NCBI GenBank assembly: GCA_964579675.1
Contig: CAZOIA010000040.1
Location: forward strand, 1 to 32,679
Reading direction: 5' to 3'
Length of the DNA: 32,679 bases
Source: CAZOIA01 sp964579675
GTDB taxonomy: Bacteria > Planctomycetota > Phycisphaerae > UBA1845 > PWPN01
Shown: positions 17,319 to 25,648 of the stretch, in pieces
How positions within the stretch are numbered: position 1 is the first letter of the stretch
How the letters are laid out: every line of letters begins with the position of its first letter
Translations under genes and position numbers: made by a program
The notes under the pieces: generated by a model
Seen by the model: only the letters and a program-made list of their open reading frames with translations
Database searches by the model: none
What the model was told of the DNA's origin: nothing

Positions 17319-17749
17319 TCGCCCCGGGTTCCGACATGGTCATCGACGTCACCAACACCCTGTCGAAGCCTCGATTGAGGAGGTCTTCACCTAACTTCTT
17401 TTCTCCGTGGCCTTTGTGTCTCCGTGGCGAATCCATTCATGAGCGATTCGGCGTATTCGCCCGGTCGGTGCCCAGCGTCACTCGATGGGGACTTCGCAGA
17501 ACCTGTAGAATCTCAATTCGGGCTCGAAAACAATTTCCGATAATGTGTCCAAAGCACCACGATCTGGAGGACTTTCTTGCCAGAACTAACAGGCTGACGG
17601 GCAGATTTCTGGAATCTGGGTTGGATGGGCCTTGCAACAGCGTGGGGTCCGGGGGTATCATTACTTACAGAGGTTAGAGCACCGGCTTTGAGGTGAGGAC
17701 CCGAGGGGAGTGAGGGCAGACAGGGTTAAGCCGGACGCTGTCTGACCGG
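17319..17749. other. Long spacer between the cobalamin operon and the sigma-54 activator
   Basis: These 431 bases hold no convincing gene. They contain one dispersed repeat (17403-17428). I see no good sigma-54 or sigma-70 promoter and no strong terminator after the pseudopilin. The right end is purine-rich and leads into the regulator start. Confidence 0.6.
17403..17428. repeat. CTCCGTGG dispersed repeat
   Basis: CTCCGTGGCCTTTGTGT continues into a second CTCCGTGG, giving an internal direct repeat. I recognise this as a very common dispersed intergenic repeat type in planctomycetes and some other environmental bacteria. A related motif (CTTCGTGGTCTCG and CTTTCGTGCTTTCG) occurs at 29930-29960, in the leader region of gspI. 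Confidence 0.5.
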
Positions 17750-19276
17750 ATGTGGTGGGAGAGAGGGTTGCGCTTCAATCGCGCCAATCGGTTTGCTGTT
17801 CTTATTGTGCGCTGCAGCGAAGTGGGGACCGCCGGGCTTGTCCGCGGTCTGCAGGCGCACGGTTTCCACGTTGCGCGTACCAGTTCCTTTGCCCACGCCG
17901 TTTGCGAGGCAGCCGCTCAAGAGTACCCGCTTGTTCTTTTCGACCTTGGCGAGTTCGCTAGCCGGCCACGGGTCGGTGCAGTGGCGCGTCCGAGTCAAGC
18001 CGGCGATTCGGCGCCGGGGGCCAATGAGGGGCTTGAAGGTCTCCGCGAGATCCGCCGGGCGTCGCCGGCTTCGCAGGTCGTAGTCCTGGTGGCTGACGGG
18101 CTTGACCTGACGACCTGCTGCCGGGCCGTTGCGTATGGGGCGGCGAGCTTCGTTGAATGGATGGCGGGCCAGCCGGTCGATCGGATCGTGGACGGGTTGG
18201 TGCAGGCCTATGGCCGGTACGAGGACGCCGTTCGCCAGGGCCGCGACCTCCACTCCCACGCGATCTTCGACGAGACGGGCGTCGCGGGCAAAAGCCAGAT
18301 CATGGCCAAGCTGCTCTTTCAGGCCAAGCGGGCGGCGATCATCTCGGATGCCCCGATCCTCGTCGCTGGCGAGTCCGGCACCGGCAAGCAGCTCCTGGCT
18401 GAAGCCATCCACCGCATGGACCCCAAACGAAAGAACAAACCCTTCCTGACGATCAACTGCGCCGCGATCACCGGTACGTTGGCGGAGAGCGCCTTGTTCG
18501 GTCACCGGAAAGGGGCGTTCACCGGGGCAACGGAGGATCGGCAGGGATACTTCCGGGCGGCCGACGGCGGAAGCGTGCTGCTCGACGAGATCAACGAACT
18601 CGCCAAGCCGCTCCAGCCCAAGCTGCTTCGCGTACTGCAGGAAGGACGGGTGCTGCCCGTCGGCGACGACGTGGAGAGGAAGGTGGACGTGCGGGTGATC
18701 GCAGCTTGCAACCGACCGCTGCCGGTGCTTGTGGAGAGGGGCGAATTCAGGCTGGACCTTTACCAGCGGCTGAACGTGATTTCGTTGTACATGCCCCCGC
18801 TGCGCGATCGCCCGGAGGACGTGCCCCTGCTGGTCCAGTTCTTCCTCCGCCGCTACGCCAGCTACTATCCCCACACGATCGAATCGGTCGATGAGCGGGT
18901 CTACGAGGTGCTGGCCCGTTCGGTCGGCTCGGGGAACGTGCGCGAACTGGAGAACGCAGTTCGGCAAATCCTCGCTTTCAAGACGGCCGGCACCCGCATC
19001 GAGCTGAGCGACATTCCGCCGGGCTTCATCGAGAAACAGGTCACCAGCCGGACCGAAGCGGCAGTCCACGAATCGCTTGCCTCAGTGGTGGTCGCGATGC
19101 TCCGCAGCGGCACAATGACCCTGAGCGAGATGCTGGAAGAGTTCGAAGGCATGGTCCTTCGCGAGGCCCTCGACCGGTCCAGAGGCACGCACGCCGATCT
19201 GGCTCGACGCCTGGGATTGAGTCGGCGCACGTTCTATAACAAGCTCCGCAAGCACGATTTTCCGATCTCGCGGTGA
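17750..19276 (+). CDS. Sigma-54-dependent transcriptional activator (NtrC-like) with a degenerate receiver
   Basis: The protein has 508 residues. The central AAA+ domain (about 170-400) has Walker A GESGTGKQ (207-214), the sigma-54 contact loop GAFTGA (255-260) and Walker B VLLDE (276-280). A Fis-type helix-turn-helix closes the protein (about 480-503, DLARRLGLSRRTFYNKL). The N-terminal 140 residues have a receiver-like fold pattern, but the acidic pair is missing (VRCSE), only Asp65 remains as a possible acceptor, and the usual Thr and Lys are absent. About 30 extra residues are inserted after Asp65. It is therefore likely controlled without normal phosphorylation. The ATG at 17750 has a weak ribosome-binding site. 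It converges on the end of the secretion operon with a 13-base gap. Its target promoters are not visible here. Confidence 0.9.
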   Translation: MWWERGLRFNRANRFAVLIVRCSEVGTAGLVRGLQAHGFHVARTSSFAHAVCEAAAQEYPLVLFDLGEFASRPRVGAVARPSQAGDSAPGANEGLEGLREIRRASPASQVVVLVADGLDLTTCCRAVAYGAASFVEWMAGQPVDRIVDGLVQAYGRYEDAVRQGRDLHSHAIFDETGVAGKSQIMAKLLFQAKRAAIISDAPILVAGESGTGKQLLAEAIHRMDPKRKNKPFLTINCAAITGTLAESALFGHRKGAFTGATEDRQGYFRAADGGSVLLDEINELAKPLQPKLLRVLQEGRVLPVGDDVERKVDVRVIAACNRPLPVLVERGEFRLDLYQRLNVISLYMPPLRDRPEDVPLLVQFFLRRYASYYPHTIESVDERVYEVLARSVGSGNVRELENAVRQILAFKTAGTRIELSDIPPGFIEKQVTSRTEAAVHESLASVVVAMLRSGTMTLSEMLEEFEGMVLREALDRSRGTHADLARRLGLSRRTFYNKLRKHDFPISR

Positions 19277-19289
19277 TACGCACCGGGCA

Positions 19290-19913
19290 TCAAGTGCGCG
19301 TCAGCACCATTTGCACGGTCTGCTCCTCCTCCTCGAACTCGAGCGTCACGCTGTCGTTCCCCTCGAACGTGCAGGTGCCGGTGCGCGCCTCGTCGTCGAT
19401 GGACATCGTGATCTGCCCGTTGTTGAGCGAGTAGCTCCCCGTTTCCGTGTGCGCCTCGGGCATGGGTCCGCCGGAGCGCGTCATGGTCAAGGTTCCGCCT
19501 TCGTCGAAGGTGAAGGTCATCTCGAACTGGTCCATCCCGGGCATGCTCTGGCCGTTCATGGCCAACTCCGTCACCCGCCAGGTGCCGATGATCGTGGGGG
19601 CCTGGGGCCCAGGCTCGACCGGCTCGGGCTCGGGCTTGGTCGGCTCCGGAGCCGGCTTCTCAACTGGCTTGGCCGGCTCGGGTTCGGGCTCGGGTTCGGG
19701 CTCCGGTTCCGGCTGTTCAACCACCGGTTTAGAGGTGTCGGCGACCACTTCGGGTTTGGCTTCTTCGGTCACCACGGGTTTGGGCAGCGGTTTGAACTCC
19801 GGGATATCCGGCGGCGACGAGCGGGCGCAGGCCAGCAACCAGCAGCCCAACGCAAGCCAGACCATCCCCGCCCAACGGCCGCCGGCACGTCTGCGTGCAA
19901 GAATCGGTGGCAT
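19290..19913 (-). CDS. Putative lipoprotein with a proline-glutamate linker and a lipocalin-like C-terminal domain
   Basis: The ATG at 19913 has GGAGG seven bases upstream and gives 207 residues; an in-frame TTG further upstream is less likely. The N-terminus has arginines, an apolar stretch and a lipobox-like LLACARSS. Next comes a long low-complexity linker of Pro-Glu repeats (about residues 45-105), suited to spanning the envelope. The C-terminal 100 residues start with IGTWRVTELAMNGQ and continue with alternating strands typical of small beta-barrel domains that report as lipocalin-like or DUF families. It is the last gene of the secretion operon, 42 bases after the propeller gene. Its function is unknown. 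Confidence 0.7.
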   Translation of the reverse strand: MPPILARRRAGGRWAGMVWLALGCWLLACARSSPPDIPEFKPLPKPVVTEEAKPEVVADTSKPVVEQPEPEPEPEPEPEPAKPVEKPAPEPTKPEPEPVEPGPQAPTIIGTWRVTELAMNGQSMPGMDQFEMTFTFDEGGTLTMTRSGGPMPEAHTETGSYSLNNGQITMSIDDEARTGTCTFEGNDSVTLEFEEEEQTVQMVLTRT

Positions 19914-19955
19914 ACACGTCCTCCGCAATCGCCCGAGGAGACCCCAGCCCCGGGG

Positions 19956-21236
19956 TCATCTCGGCTTGAAGACCACCTCGACAATCGAAAAGCGCCGCGC
20001 GCTGTCCTTTCCCAGCAGCAGGAGTCGTCGCGCGGCCGGCACGTAGCGACAGGGAATCCACTGCCCGTTGAACAACCCGGGGCTCATGCCGGTGGCTGTG
20101 TTCACGACGAACACCCACTCGCTCGTCGCCAGGGCGATCGCCTCACTGGTCAGCCAACACGCAGCGATGCTCCCCTGTCGATGCCGGGCAACGCGGCGGT
20201 CGCCAACGTGACAGGCGGTGATACGCTCTTGTTGGGGGTCGTAGGCAAGAAAGCTCCGGCGGTCGGGCGACAGCGGCGAGGTAATGCCCGCCCAGGTTTC
20301 CAGCAGACGGGGGCGCTCGGACATGCCGCATTGCATCGCCAGATCCGTGCTGCCTTCGAGGCTGCACCAGGCCCAATTCAATTGACCCGCCTCCGCCCGG
20401 GCGCACAGCACCTTGCCAGGCGGGTCTGAGAGAACCGGGAGCACGCAGTCCATACCCTCGGGGGTCAGCGCCGCCGGCTCGGGCTCGCCGAGGGCCTGGC
20501 GGAAAACGCGAAACGGTCCGTGCGCGTCATCCCCGCTGCAGAACAGCAGCGTTTGATCATCGCCGTCGAACCGCGGGAGGCAATTGACGGCGTCAGGCAC
20601 GCCCAGAAGGTGCTCCTGGCCCGTGGCGGGATCAACATGCACGATGAAACTCGCAGGCGGCTCATTGACCACGTAAGCGATGCTGCGCCCGGAATCCGAC
20701 CAGACGGGGGAATGGGCCCACCGATACTGCGAGAGCCGGCGTCCCGGTGCGGTTCCGCTCACGGGTCGGATCCAGATCGCCAGCGTTCCTTCCGGCGGCG
20801 TGTCCTGCGGGTCCGGCGAGCCCAGCAGCGTCATGACCGGGACGTAATCGCGATCGGTCCGCAGGTAGAGTATCTGGCTCCCGTCCGGGGAGATGGTCGG
20901 GATCTGCAGGTTGACGTTCTCGACCGAGCCCAGCTTCCGGGGCAACTCGAAGTTGCCGAAGAGAGCCGTGTGCCGCTCGTTGCTGGAACGTATCGCCTCG
21001 CCGGGCGAGGGGTGGTCGGGCGTCCGGCAGGCCGCCAGCAGAAGCCCGGCGCCGCCGATCAGAATCGCTACCGCCTGTCGGCTCTGGAAGACCCCAAATG
21101 GAGGTAAACGATCACGAGCCAGTTCAGCAGGCCCCGGGCCGCGCGGGCTGAAGCCCGCCGCTCGCTCCTGGCGGCCGATCGCGAACCGCCGCCCGGTGAC
21201 CCCGGAGCCCGGGAATCTGGTGCCGCCAACAGGCAT
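19956..21236 (-). CDS. TolB-like WD40/PD40 propeller lipoprotein with an unusually long N-terminal extension
   Basis: The body shows TolB/PD40-type repeats: ISPDGSQILYLRTD, PVWSDSGRSIAYVV and PRFDGDDQTLLFCS, so a beta-propeller is likely. A lipobox (LLLAAC) places the lipidated cysteine at residue 70, which is far from the ATG at 21236. That start has a GGAGG overlapping the gspD stop region, and no standard start codon lies between the repeat and the lipobox. The extra N-terminal part includes residues encoded by a REP-like palindrome (21137-21163). Either the signal peptide is abnormally long, or the gene now starts at a non-standard codon near the apolar stretch. It sits six bases after gspD, so it is co-transcribed with the secretion genes. 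A structural or assembly role is a guess. Confidence 0.65.
   Translation of the reverse strand: MPVGGTRFPGSGVTGRRFAIGRQERAAGFSPRGPGPAELARDRLPPFGVFQSRQAVAILIGGAGLLLAACRTPDHPSPGEAIRSSNERHTALFGNFELPRKLGSVENVNLQIPTISPDGSQILYLRTDRDYVPVMTLLGSPDPQDTPPEGTLAIWIRPVSGTAPGRRLSQYRWAHSPVWSDSGRSIAYVVNEPPASFIVHVDPATGQEHLLGVPDAVNCLPRFDGDDQTLLFCSGDDAHGPFRVFRQALGEPEPAALTPEGMDCVLPVLSDPPGKVLCARAEAGQLNWAWCSLEGSTDLAMQCGMSERPRLLETWAGITSPLSPDRRSFLAYDPQQERITACHVGDRRVARHRQGSIAACWLTSEAIALATSEWVFVVNTATGMSPGLFNGQWIPCRYVPAARRLLLLGKDSARRFSIVEVVFKPR
21137..21163. repeat. REP-like palindrome inside the propeller gene
   Basis: The core GCGGGCTGAAGCCCGC, with GGCCGC on its left and GCTC on its right, is almost identical to the palindrome in the uxaE element (9567-9593). 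No matching outer 17-base arms were found here. In this gene it is read in frame as AAGFSPRG. Confidence 0.7.
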
Positions 21237-21242
21237 CGCTGC

Positions 21243-24200
21243 TCAACCTCCCTGGCTCACCGTTTCCGGCACCGCGGAACTGACCTGGTCAGTCAATTCG
21301 GGCGATGGTCCCTGGAGCTCGCCGATGCCCGGTGTATCCCAGTACTGCTCCATGCGCTCCAGGGGCTCGCTTTCAATCCCGTCGCGGGGCAGATCACCTT
21401 CTCCCTTGGGCCCGATGATGTAGGGAGTAAGGAAAACCATCAATTCGGTATTGACGTCGGCGGTCTCCCGGTGCTTGAACAGCTCGCCCAGCAGCGGGAT
21501 GTCCCCGAGGCCCGGCACGCGGCGGATGATTTCCCGTTCGACCTCCCGCAGAATCCCGCTGATCAGGAACGTCTTGCCGTGCTCGAGCGTGATCTGGGTG
21601 GTGGTCTCGCGGCGGTCTACGACCGCCCCGCCGAACAGCGTCCGGCCCGGAACGACGCTGGACACCCGGAGCTTGACGGTCAGGTTGATGGTCTTTTCTT
21701 CGGTGATGTGCGGCCTGACCCGCAGGGTGATGCCCACCGGGAAGTAGTCGAAGCTGTCGTTCCGCGTCCCTTCCGCCGACGTCTGCACCTGATCGATGAA
21801 CGGGATATCCTGCCCGTCAAAGAACTCCCCCTCGACGTTGTCGGCGGTGAGGATCTTCGGCTCGCTCTTGATCTTGAGGTCCGTCACCTTGCCCAGCAGG
21901 CTGATCAGGTTGTTGACGTCTGCGTTCAACGTGAAGGTGTGAGTATTGGCGTGCATGTCCTCGAACTGGTAGTTGAACAGCCCGCGGAGGGCGTTTTCGG
22001 TGATGAGCGGATCACCGGAAATGAAAAGCGTCGGATCGGTGGAGAACCTGAAGCCCAGGCTCATGGAGTCATCCAGGGTAATCTCGCAGATCGTGGCCTT
22101 GATGAGGACCTGATAGCCGGGCCGGTCCAGCTCCTGGATGAGTTCCTCGAGGGCGTCGGCGTACTCGTCCGGAACCGCGACCAGGAGAATGTTCCGCTCG
22201 ATGTTCGGAACGATCCGCAGCTTGCCGACCAGGTTGCTGGGCTGCCTGGCTTTGACCTCCCGGGAAGGAGCGGGCTGGTGCCACCAGAAGTTCATCACGG
22301 ACTGGGCCTGGTCCTGCTCTTGCGGCTGGGACGGACGTTGCTGGGTTTGACCCTCCTGGGAGTAGGGCGACCGATCGCTGGAGAACTGCTCAAACCCCTT
22401 GAGTCGGCCTCGACGCAGGATGGACGTCGGCGTGCCGGGAGCGTTCAACAGGGCGTTGAGCTGCTCGGCCACGGTCTCGGCGTCGGCGAACTTGAGCTGG
22501 ATCGTCCGGGGCACCCCGGCCTCCTGGGGGCTGTCGATCTCGGCGATCATCCTTTTGATGATCTCGTAGTTCTCCTCGTTCTTGCTGATGACGATCAGCT
22601 TGCCCGTCTCCGGGTAGGCCTCGAAGCTGAACTGCCCGAAGAGCCGCCCGACCGGGGTCGTGGTTTCCTCCTCTTCTTCCCACCACCAGCCCCAGCGGCT
22701 GCTCGCCTCCTTCTTGCTGAACAGGTTCTCCAACAGCTCTTTGGTTTTCTGGGGGTCGGCGTATTTGAGCGTGATGATGAGCGGGGCCGCCTCGTCCCCG
22801 GCGAGCGGCTGGTCCCATTCCTCAATCTGCTCGGCGATCCGTTCCATCGCCACCGGCGAGGCCTGGACGGTGATACTGTTGCGACGCGAATTGGCCGTCA
22901 CCATGACCTGGTCCCGCTTGGACTGCCCGCCCATGAAGTAGCGGTAATAAGAGTATCCCCGGTAGCCGGTGTCTCCGAACAACTCTTTGATGTTGCTGGC
23001 AACCTGCCCGGCATCGGCGTACTTGAGGAGAAACGTTCGCTGGATGAGTTGGCCGGTGTCCGCCACGTCGAGTTCTACGAGCCACTTCTTGATGATCCCC
23101 CGGTTCTGCTCGGAGCCAACGATCATGAGCCGGCGTGACGAGATGAACGGAAAGAGCCGCAGGGCGCTGCGCAGCGACTCGTCCGGGATCTTGCCGAGCA
23201 TCTCGCCCAGTTGCTGGGACAGCTCTCCCGCGTCGCCGTATTTGACCTCGATGATCTCCCACTGGGTGCTGGGCGGCTTGGGCTGATCGAGCGTCCGGAG
23301 CCACAGCTCGATCTGGGCCAGGACGTCGGTCGGGGCAGCGACCACGATCTGCGACCGGCGGGGCTCGGGAATGAGCAGGACCGGGGTTTTCTCCGCCTTG
23401 ATCGCCACGGTGTCCGCCACGGAGGGTTTCCCGGCCTCGGGCTTGCCGCCCGGGGGTCTGCCCGGGCCGGGCTGGGGCCCCGATTTCTTGCTGGGGGCCG
23501 GACCCTCCGACGACGAGACCGCCTTGACATCCACGCCCAGATAACCGGCGATCAGCTTCTGAAGCATCGGGATGATCTCGAAAACGTCCACGTGCTCGAT
23601 CGGGAAAACCCGAAGCTCGCCCCCGCTGACGTCCGGCTGGTCCAGCTCCTCGATGATCCGCGACACCGTGATCAGCCGTTCGATCGAGGCCACCACCATG
23701 AGCTTCTTCGTCGTCGCGTCGGCGGTGATGTGCCCGTATTCCCTGGGCATGAGCGGCTTGAGCACGTCGATCAGCTTCGTCGGGTCGTAGTGCTTGACCT
23801 CGAAGAACTTGCGCACGATCTGGTTGGTCGGGGTGATGGTGGCTACGTCCACGTCGGCGGCTATGGTCTCGATGTGTCGTCGGATCATCTCGCCAATGGG
23901 TATCAGATGGACGGTATGTTCCCGCTCCTCGATCCCGACGCCGTGCTCGTGCAGCACCGTCCTCAGGACGTACATCGCCTCCTCGACCGGGAGCGGCTTG
24001 GGATTGACCACCGTGATCTTGATTTTCTTGGCCTCCGGGTCCAGGACAACCGGCTTGTCCATCTGATCGGTCAGGAACTTTGCGATCTGGTCCATCGGCG
24101 CATCTTTGAAGGAAAGCGGCACCGTCTTGGGTTTGGCCGGCTTGGTAGTAGCAGCCGGCTGGGTAGTTGCCGCCGGTTGAGTGGTCGGCGCTGTTGCCGC

Positions 24201-24335
24201 CGGTTGATCGCCCGAGATGGGCCTGGTCTGAGACGCTGCCTGATCGTCCTGGGCGATTGCCCCGGCTGCGGCAACGCACCCGATCGCCAACGTCAAGCAC
24301 GTGGCCCGTCGGCACCGCCAAGTGTTGAAGCCCAT
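21243..24335 (-). CDS. gspD: Type II secretion system secretin GspD with extra N-modules
   Basis: GspD forms the outer-membrane channel of the type II secretion system. The ATG at 24335 has a perfect AAGGAGG site. A signal peptide (about 1-28) is followed by a Thr/Gln/Pro/Ala linker. An N0-like domain spans about 70-150. About six N1/KH-type repeats follow (170-237, 240-352, 357-428, 430-515, 517-605, 609-740), several opening with LKYAD or LKFAD. The secretin domain (742-975) has the signature VPGLGDIPLLGELF at 940-953 and ends its core with TELMVFLTPYII. At 1030 residues it is much longer than the usual 650-700, because a standard GspD has three N1-type modules. A Trp- and Glu-rich loop lies at 548-557. 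The gene is near the end of the operon rather than at its head. Confidence 0.95.
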   Translation of the reverse strand: MGFNTWRCRRATCLTLAIGCVAAAGAIAQDDQAASQTRPISGDQPAATAPTTQPAATTQPAATTKPAKPKTVPLSFKDAPMDQIAKFLTDQMDKPVVLDPEAKKIKITVVNPKPLPVEEAMYVLRTVLHEHGVGIEEREHTVHLIPIGEMIRRHIETIAADVDVATITPTNQIVRKFFEVKHYDPTKLIDVLKPLMPREYGHITADATTKKLMVVASIERLITVSRIIEELDQPDVSGGELRVFPIEHVDVFEIIPMLQKLIAGYLGVDVKAVSSSEGPAPSKKSGPQPGPGRPPGGKPEAGKPSVADTVAIKAEKTPVLLIPEPRRSQIVVAAPTDVLAQIELWLRTLDQPKPPSTQWEIIEVKYGDAGELSQQLGEMLGKIPDESLRSALRLFPFISSRRLMIVGSEQNRGIIKKWLVELDVADTGQLIQRTFLLKYADAGQVASNIKELFGDTGYRGYSYYRYFMGGQSKRDQVMVTANSRRNSITVQASPVAMERIAEQIEEWDQPLAGDEAAPLIITLKYADPQKTKELLENLFSKKEASSRWGWWWEEEEETTTPVGRLFGQFSFEAYPETGKLIVISKNEENYEIIKRMIAEIDSPQEAGVPRTIQLKFADAETVAEQLNALLNAPGTPTSILRRGRLKGFEQFSSDRSPYSQEGQTQQRPSQPQEQDQAQSVMNFWWHQPAPSREVKARQPSNLVGKLRIVPNIERNILLVAVPDEYADALEELIQELDRPGYQVLIKATICEITLDDSMSLGFRFSTDPTLFISGDPLITENALRGLFNYQFEDMHANTHTFTLNADVNNLISLLGKVTDLKIKSEPKILTADNVEGEFFDGQDIPFIDQVQTSAEGTRNDSFDYFPVGITLRVRPHITEEKTINLTVKLRVSSVVPGRTLFGGAVVDRRETTTQITLEHGKTFLISGILREVEREIIRRVPGLGDIPLLGELFKHRETADVNTELMVFLTPYIIGPKGEGDLPRDGIESEPLERMEQYWDTPGIGELQGPSPELTDQVSSAVPETVSQGG

Positions 24336-24356
24336 AGCTTTCCTCCTTGGAGCCCC

Positions 24357-25100
24357 TTACGGTTCCTCTTCAATTCTGATGACAGCTTCCGTCTGGTCCT
24401 GGCCTTGAGTAATTGCCCTGCGCTTAAAGCGTTCCCCTCTCGCGGGTCGCCTGATCGCGGGCGGGGTTTTGTGCATTCTCTCGGCGTCGCCACTCGCGGG
24501 GGCATCCGGGACGGATGGCTGTGTGGTTACACTTGCAGCCTCCTCAGAGCCGGCAGGCGGTTGCGGTCTCCTGCCCGGCCCAGGAGCGGTACCCCCGCGG
24601 CTCTCTTTGCCGGAGAACAGCTTCATCGTCTCTTGCTTGCCCTTGAACTCGATCGTGACCTCGTAGTCCTTGATCGACACCACCTTGATCCCGTGCTCGG
24701 ATTTGCCTTCCTCGACCCCCACCGTATTGCCGCCCTTGGCGAACAGCGCAATGTTGCCGATCACCCCGGTCAGCTTCATTCCGTGCCCGGCGCGCTTGAC
24801 CTTGGTGAAGATGTTGCGCTTCTTTATGGCGGCGTCGATCTCCGGCGGCTTCGAGGGTTTCTTCTTCTGCTTCTTCGCCTGGTCAGCCGGTTGTGTGTCG
24901 GCTGGTTGCGTGGCGGCCGGTTGCGTGCCGGCCGGCTGCGTGGTTGGATTTTGCCCGGCCATCGTTTCGGGTAGCCACCGCCGCCAGACGACGTGCATCC
25001 CGATCTGATACGCCGCGTCCGCCAGCATCAACGCCGCAACCGTGATCGCCGCGATCGCGACGCCTCTCTTGTGCGTTCTGGTGAGCTTCAGCCTGCCCAT
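24357..25100 (-). CDS. GspC-like inner-membrane component of type II secretion
   Basis: The 247-residue protein has one membrane helix (about 12-30), a TQPA-repeat linker (about 50-75), and a domain (about 88-155) that opens with AAIKKRNIFTKVKR and continues MKLTGVIGNIALF. This is the layout of the GspC homology region, which links the inner-membrane platform to the secretin. A PDZ domain is not apparent; the C-terminal third is proline- and serine-rich and looks disordered. Its position between the GspM-like gene and gspD supports the call. It overlaps the GspM-like gene by 13 bases. A PilP-like identity is the main alternative. Confidence 0.65.
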   Translation of the reverse strand: MGRLKLTRTHKRGVAIAAITVAALMLADAAYQIGMHVVWRRWLPETMAGQNPTTQPAGTQPAATQPADTQPADQAKKQKKKPSKPPEIDAAIKKRNIFTKVKRAGHGMKLTGVIGNIALFAKGGNTVGVEEGKSEHGIKVVSIKDYEVTIEFKGKQETMKLFSGKESRGGTAPGPGRRPQPPAGSEEAASVTTQPSVPDAPASGDAERMHKTPPAIRRPARGERFKRRAITQGQDQTEAVIRIEEEP

Positions 25101-25648
25101 GGATCGTCACTCGACTCAGGTGCTTTGACCAGTACGGAAATCGTCAGTTTGACCACCTTGCCGCCCTCGCCCGACAACTCTATTTGCTCGACGCTCAGCA
25201 CGCCTTCGGTGCGATAAAGGGCGGCGATGAACTTGAACACGTTTTCCCAGCCCGCCTCAGCGTCTATGAGGATCGATGCCTGCTTGAGGCTCGGATCTTC
25301 GGGCCAGGCGATCGCAGCGGTGGGTGTCGCCCCTTTCAAGTTAAGCCCGCTCTGCTGAGCAGCGGTGATGACCTTTTCACTCATCGCGGTGATCTGCTCG
25401 CTGTAGGGCTTCGGGGTTGAAAGCCCCCCGACTTCCTCCTCCATCTCAGATACCTGATCGCGGTAGTGCCCGGCCTTGCGCTGGTTGGTGATGACCCGGG
25501 CGACCGAGGCGGCGTTGGCCTCGTGCCTGCTCACCAGGGCGTCGTACCACGCCAGGAGGGGGTCGATGCCCAGGAAATACACCGCGATCACGCCCAAGGC
25601 GATACCGCCCCGGACCAGCGCCCGACGATCTCTCTCACTCAGCGCCAT
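25088..25648 (-). CDS. GspM/PilO-like inner-membrane protein of the secretion platform
   Basis: The protein has 186 residues with a short cytoplasmic start, one membrane helix (about 12-30), a helical segment with heptad character (about 40-75) and a ferredoxin-like periplasmic domain. That domain has EKVITAAQQSGLNL, then ASILIDAEAGWENVFKFIAALY and LSVEQIELS, a typical PilO/GspM pattern. It overlaps the GspL-like gene by 10 bases and the GspC-like gene by 13, so translation is probably coupled. It should pair with the GspL-like protein in the inner-membrane platform. Confidence 0.75.
   Translation of the reverse strand: MALSERDRRALVRGGIALGVIAVYFLGIDPLLAWYDALVSRHEANAASVARVITNQRKAGHYRDQVSEMEEEVGGLSTPKPYSEQITAMSEKVITAAQQSGLNLKGATPTAAIAWPEDPSLKQASILIDAEAGWENVFKFIAALYRTEGVLSVEQIELSGEGGKVVKLTISVLVKAPESSDDPWAG

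Noticed and set aside
17621..17636. Possible sigma-54 promoter (TTGGATGGGCCTTGCA) upstream of the sigma-54 activator
   Set aside because: The spacing between the GG and GC elements is one base short of GG-N10-GC and the -24 box is poor.
17672..17690. tRNA-like stretch GGTTAGAGCACCGGCTTTG
   Set aside because: It resembles a D-arm and anticodon-stem start, but no acceptor stem, anticodon loop closure or T-arm can be built around it.
24130..24960. Thr-Gln-Pro-Ala tandem codons in gspD and the GspC-like gene as a DNA repeat array
   Set aside because: These are low-complexity linker regions with varied codons in two envelope proteins, not a CRISPR or mobile repeat.
21471..24974. Two long plus-strand frames (555 and 587 codons) opposite gspD and the GspC-like gene
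   Set aside because: They are shadows of the secretin gene, with no recognisable domain and repetitive Leu/Gly/Asp content.
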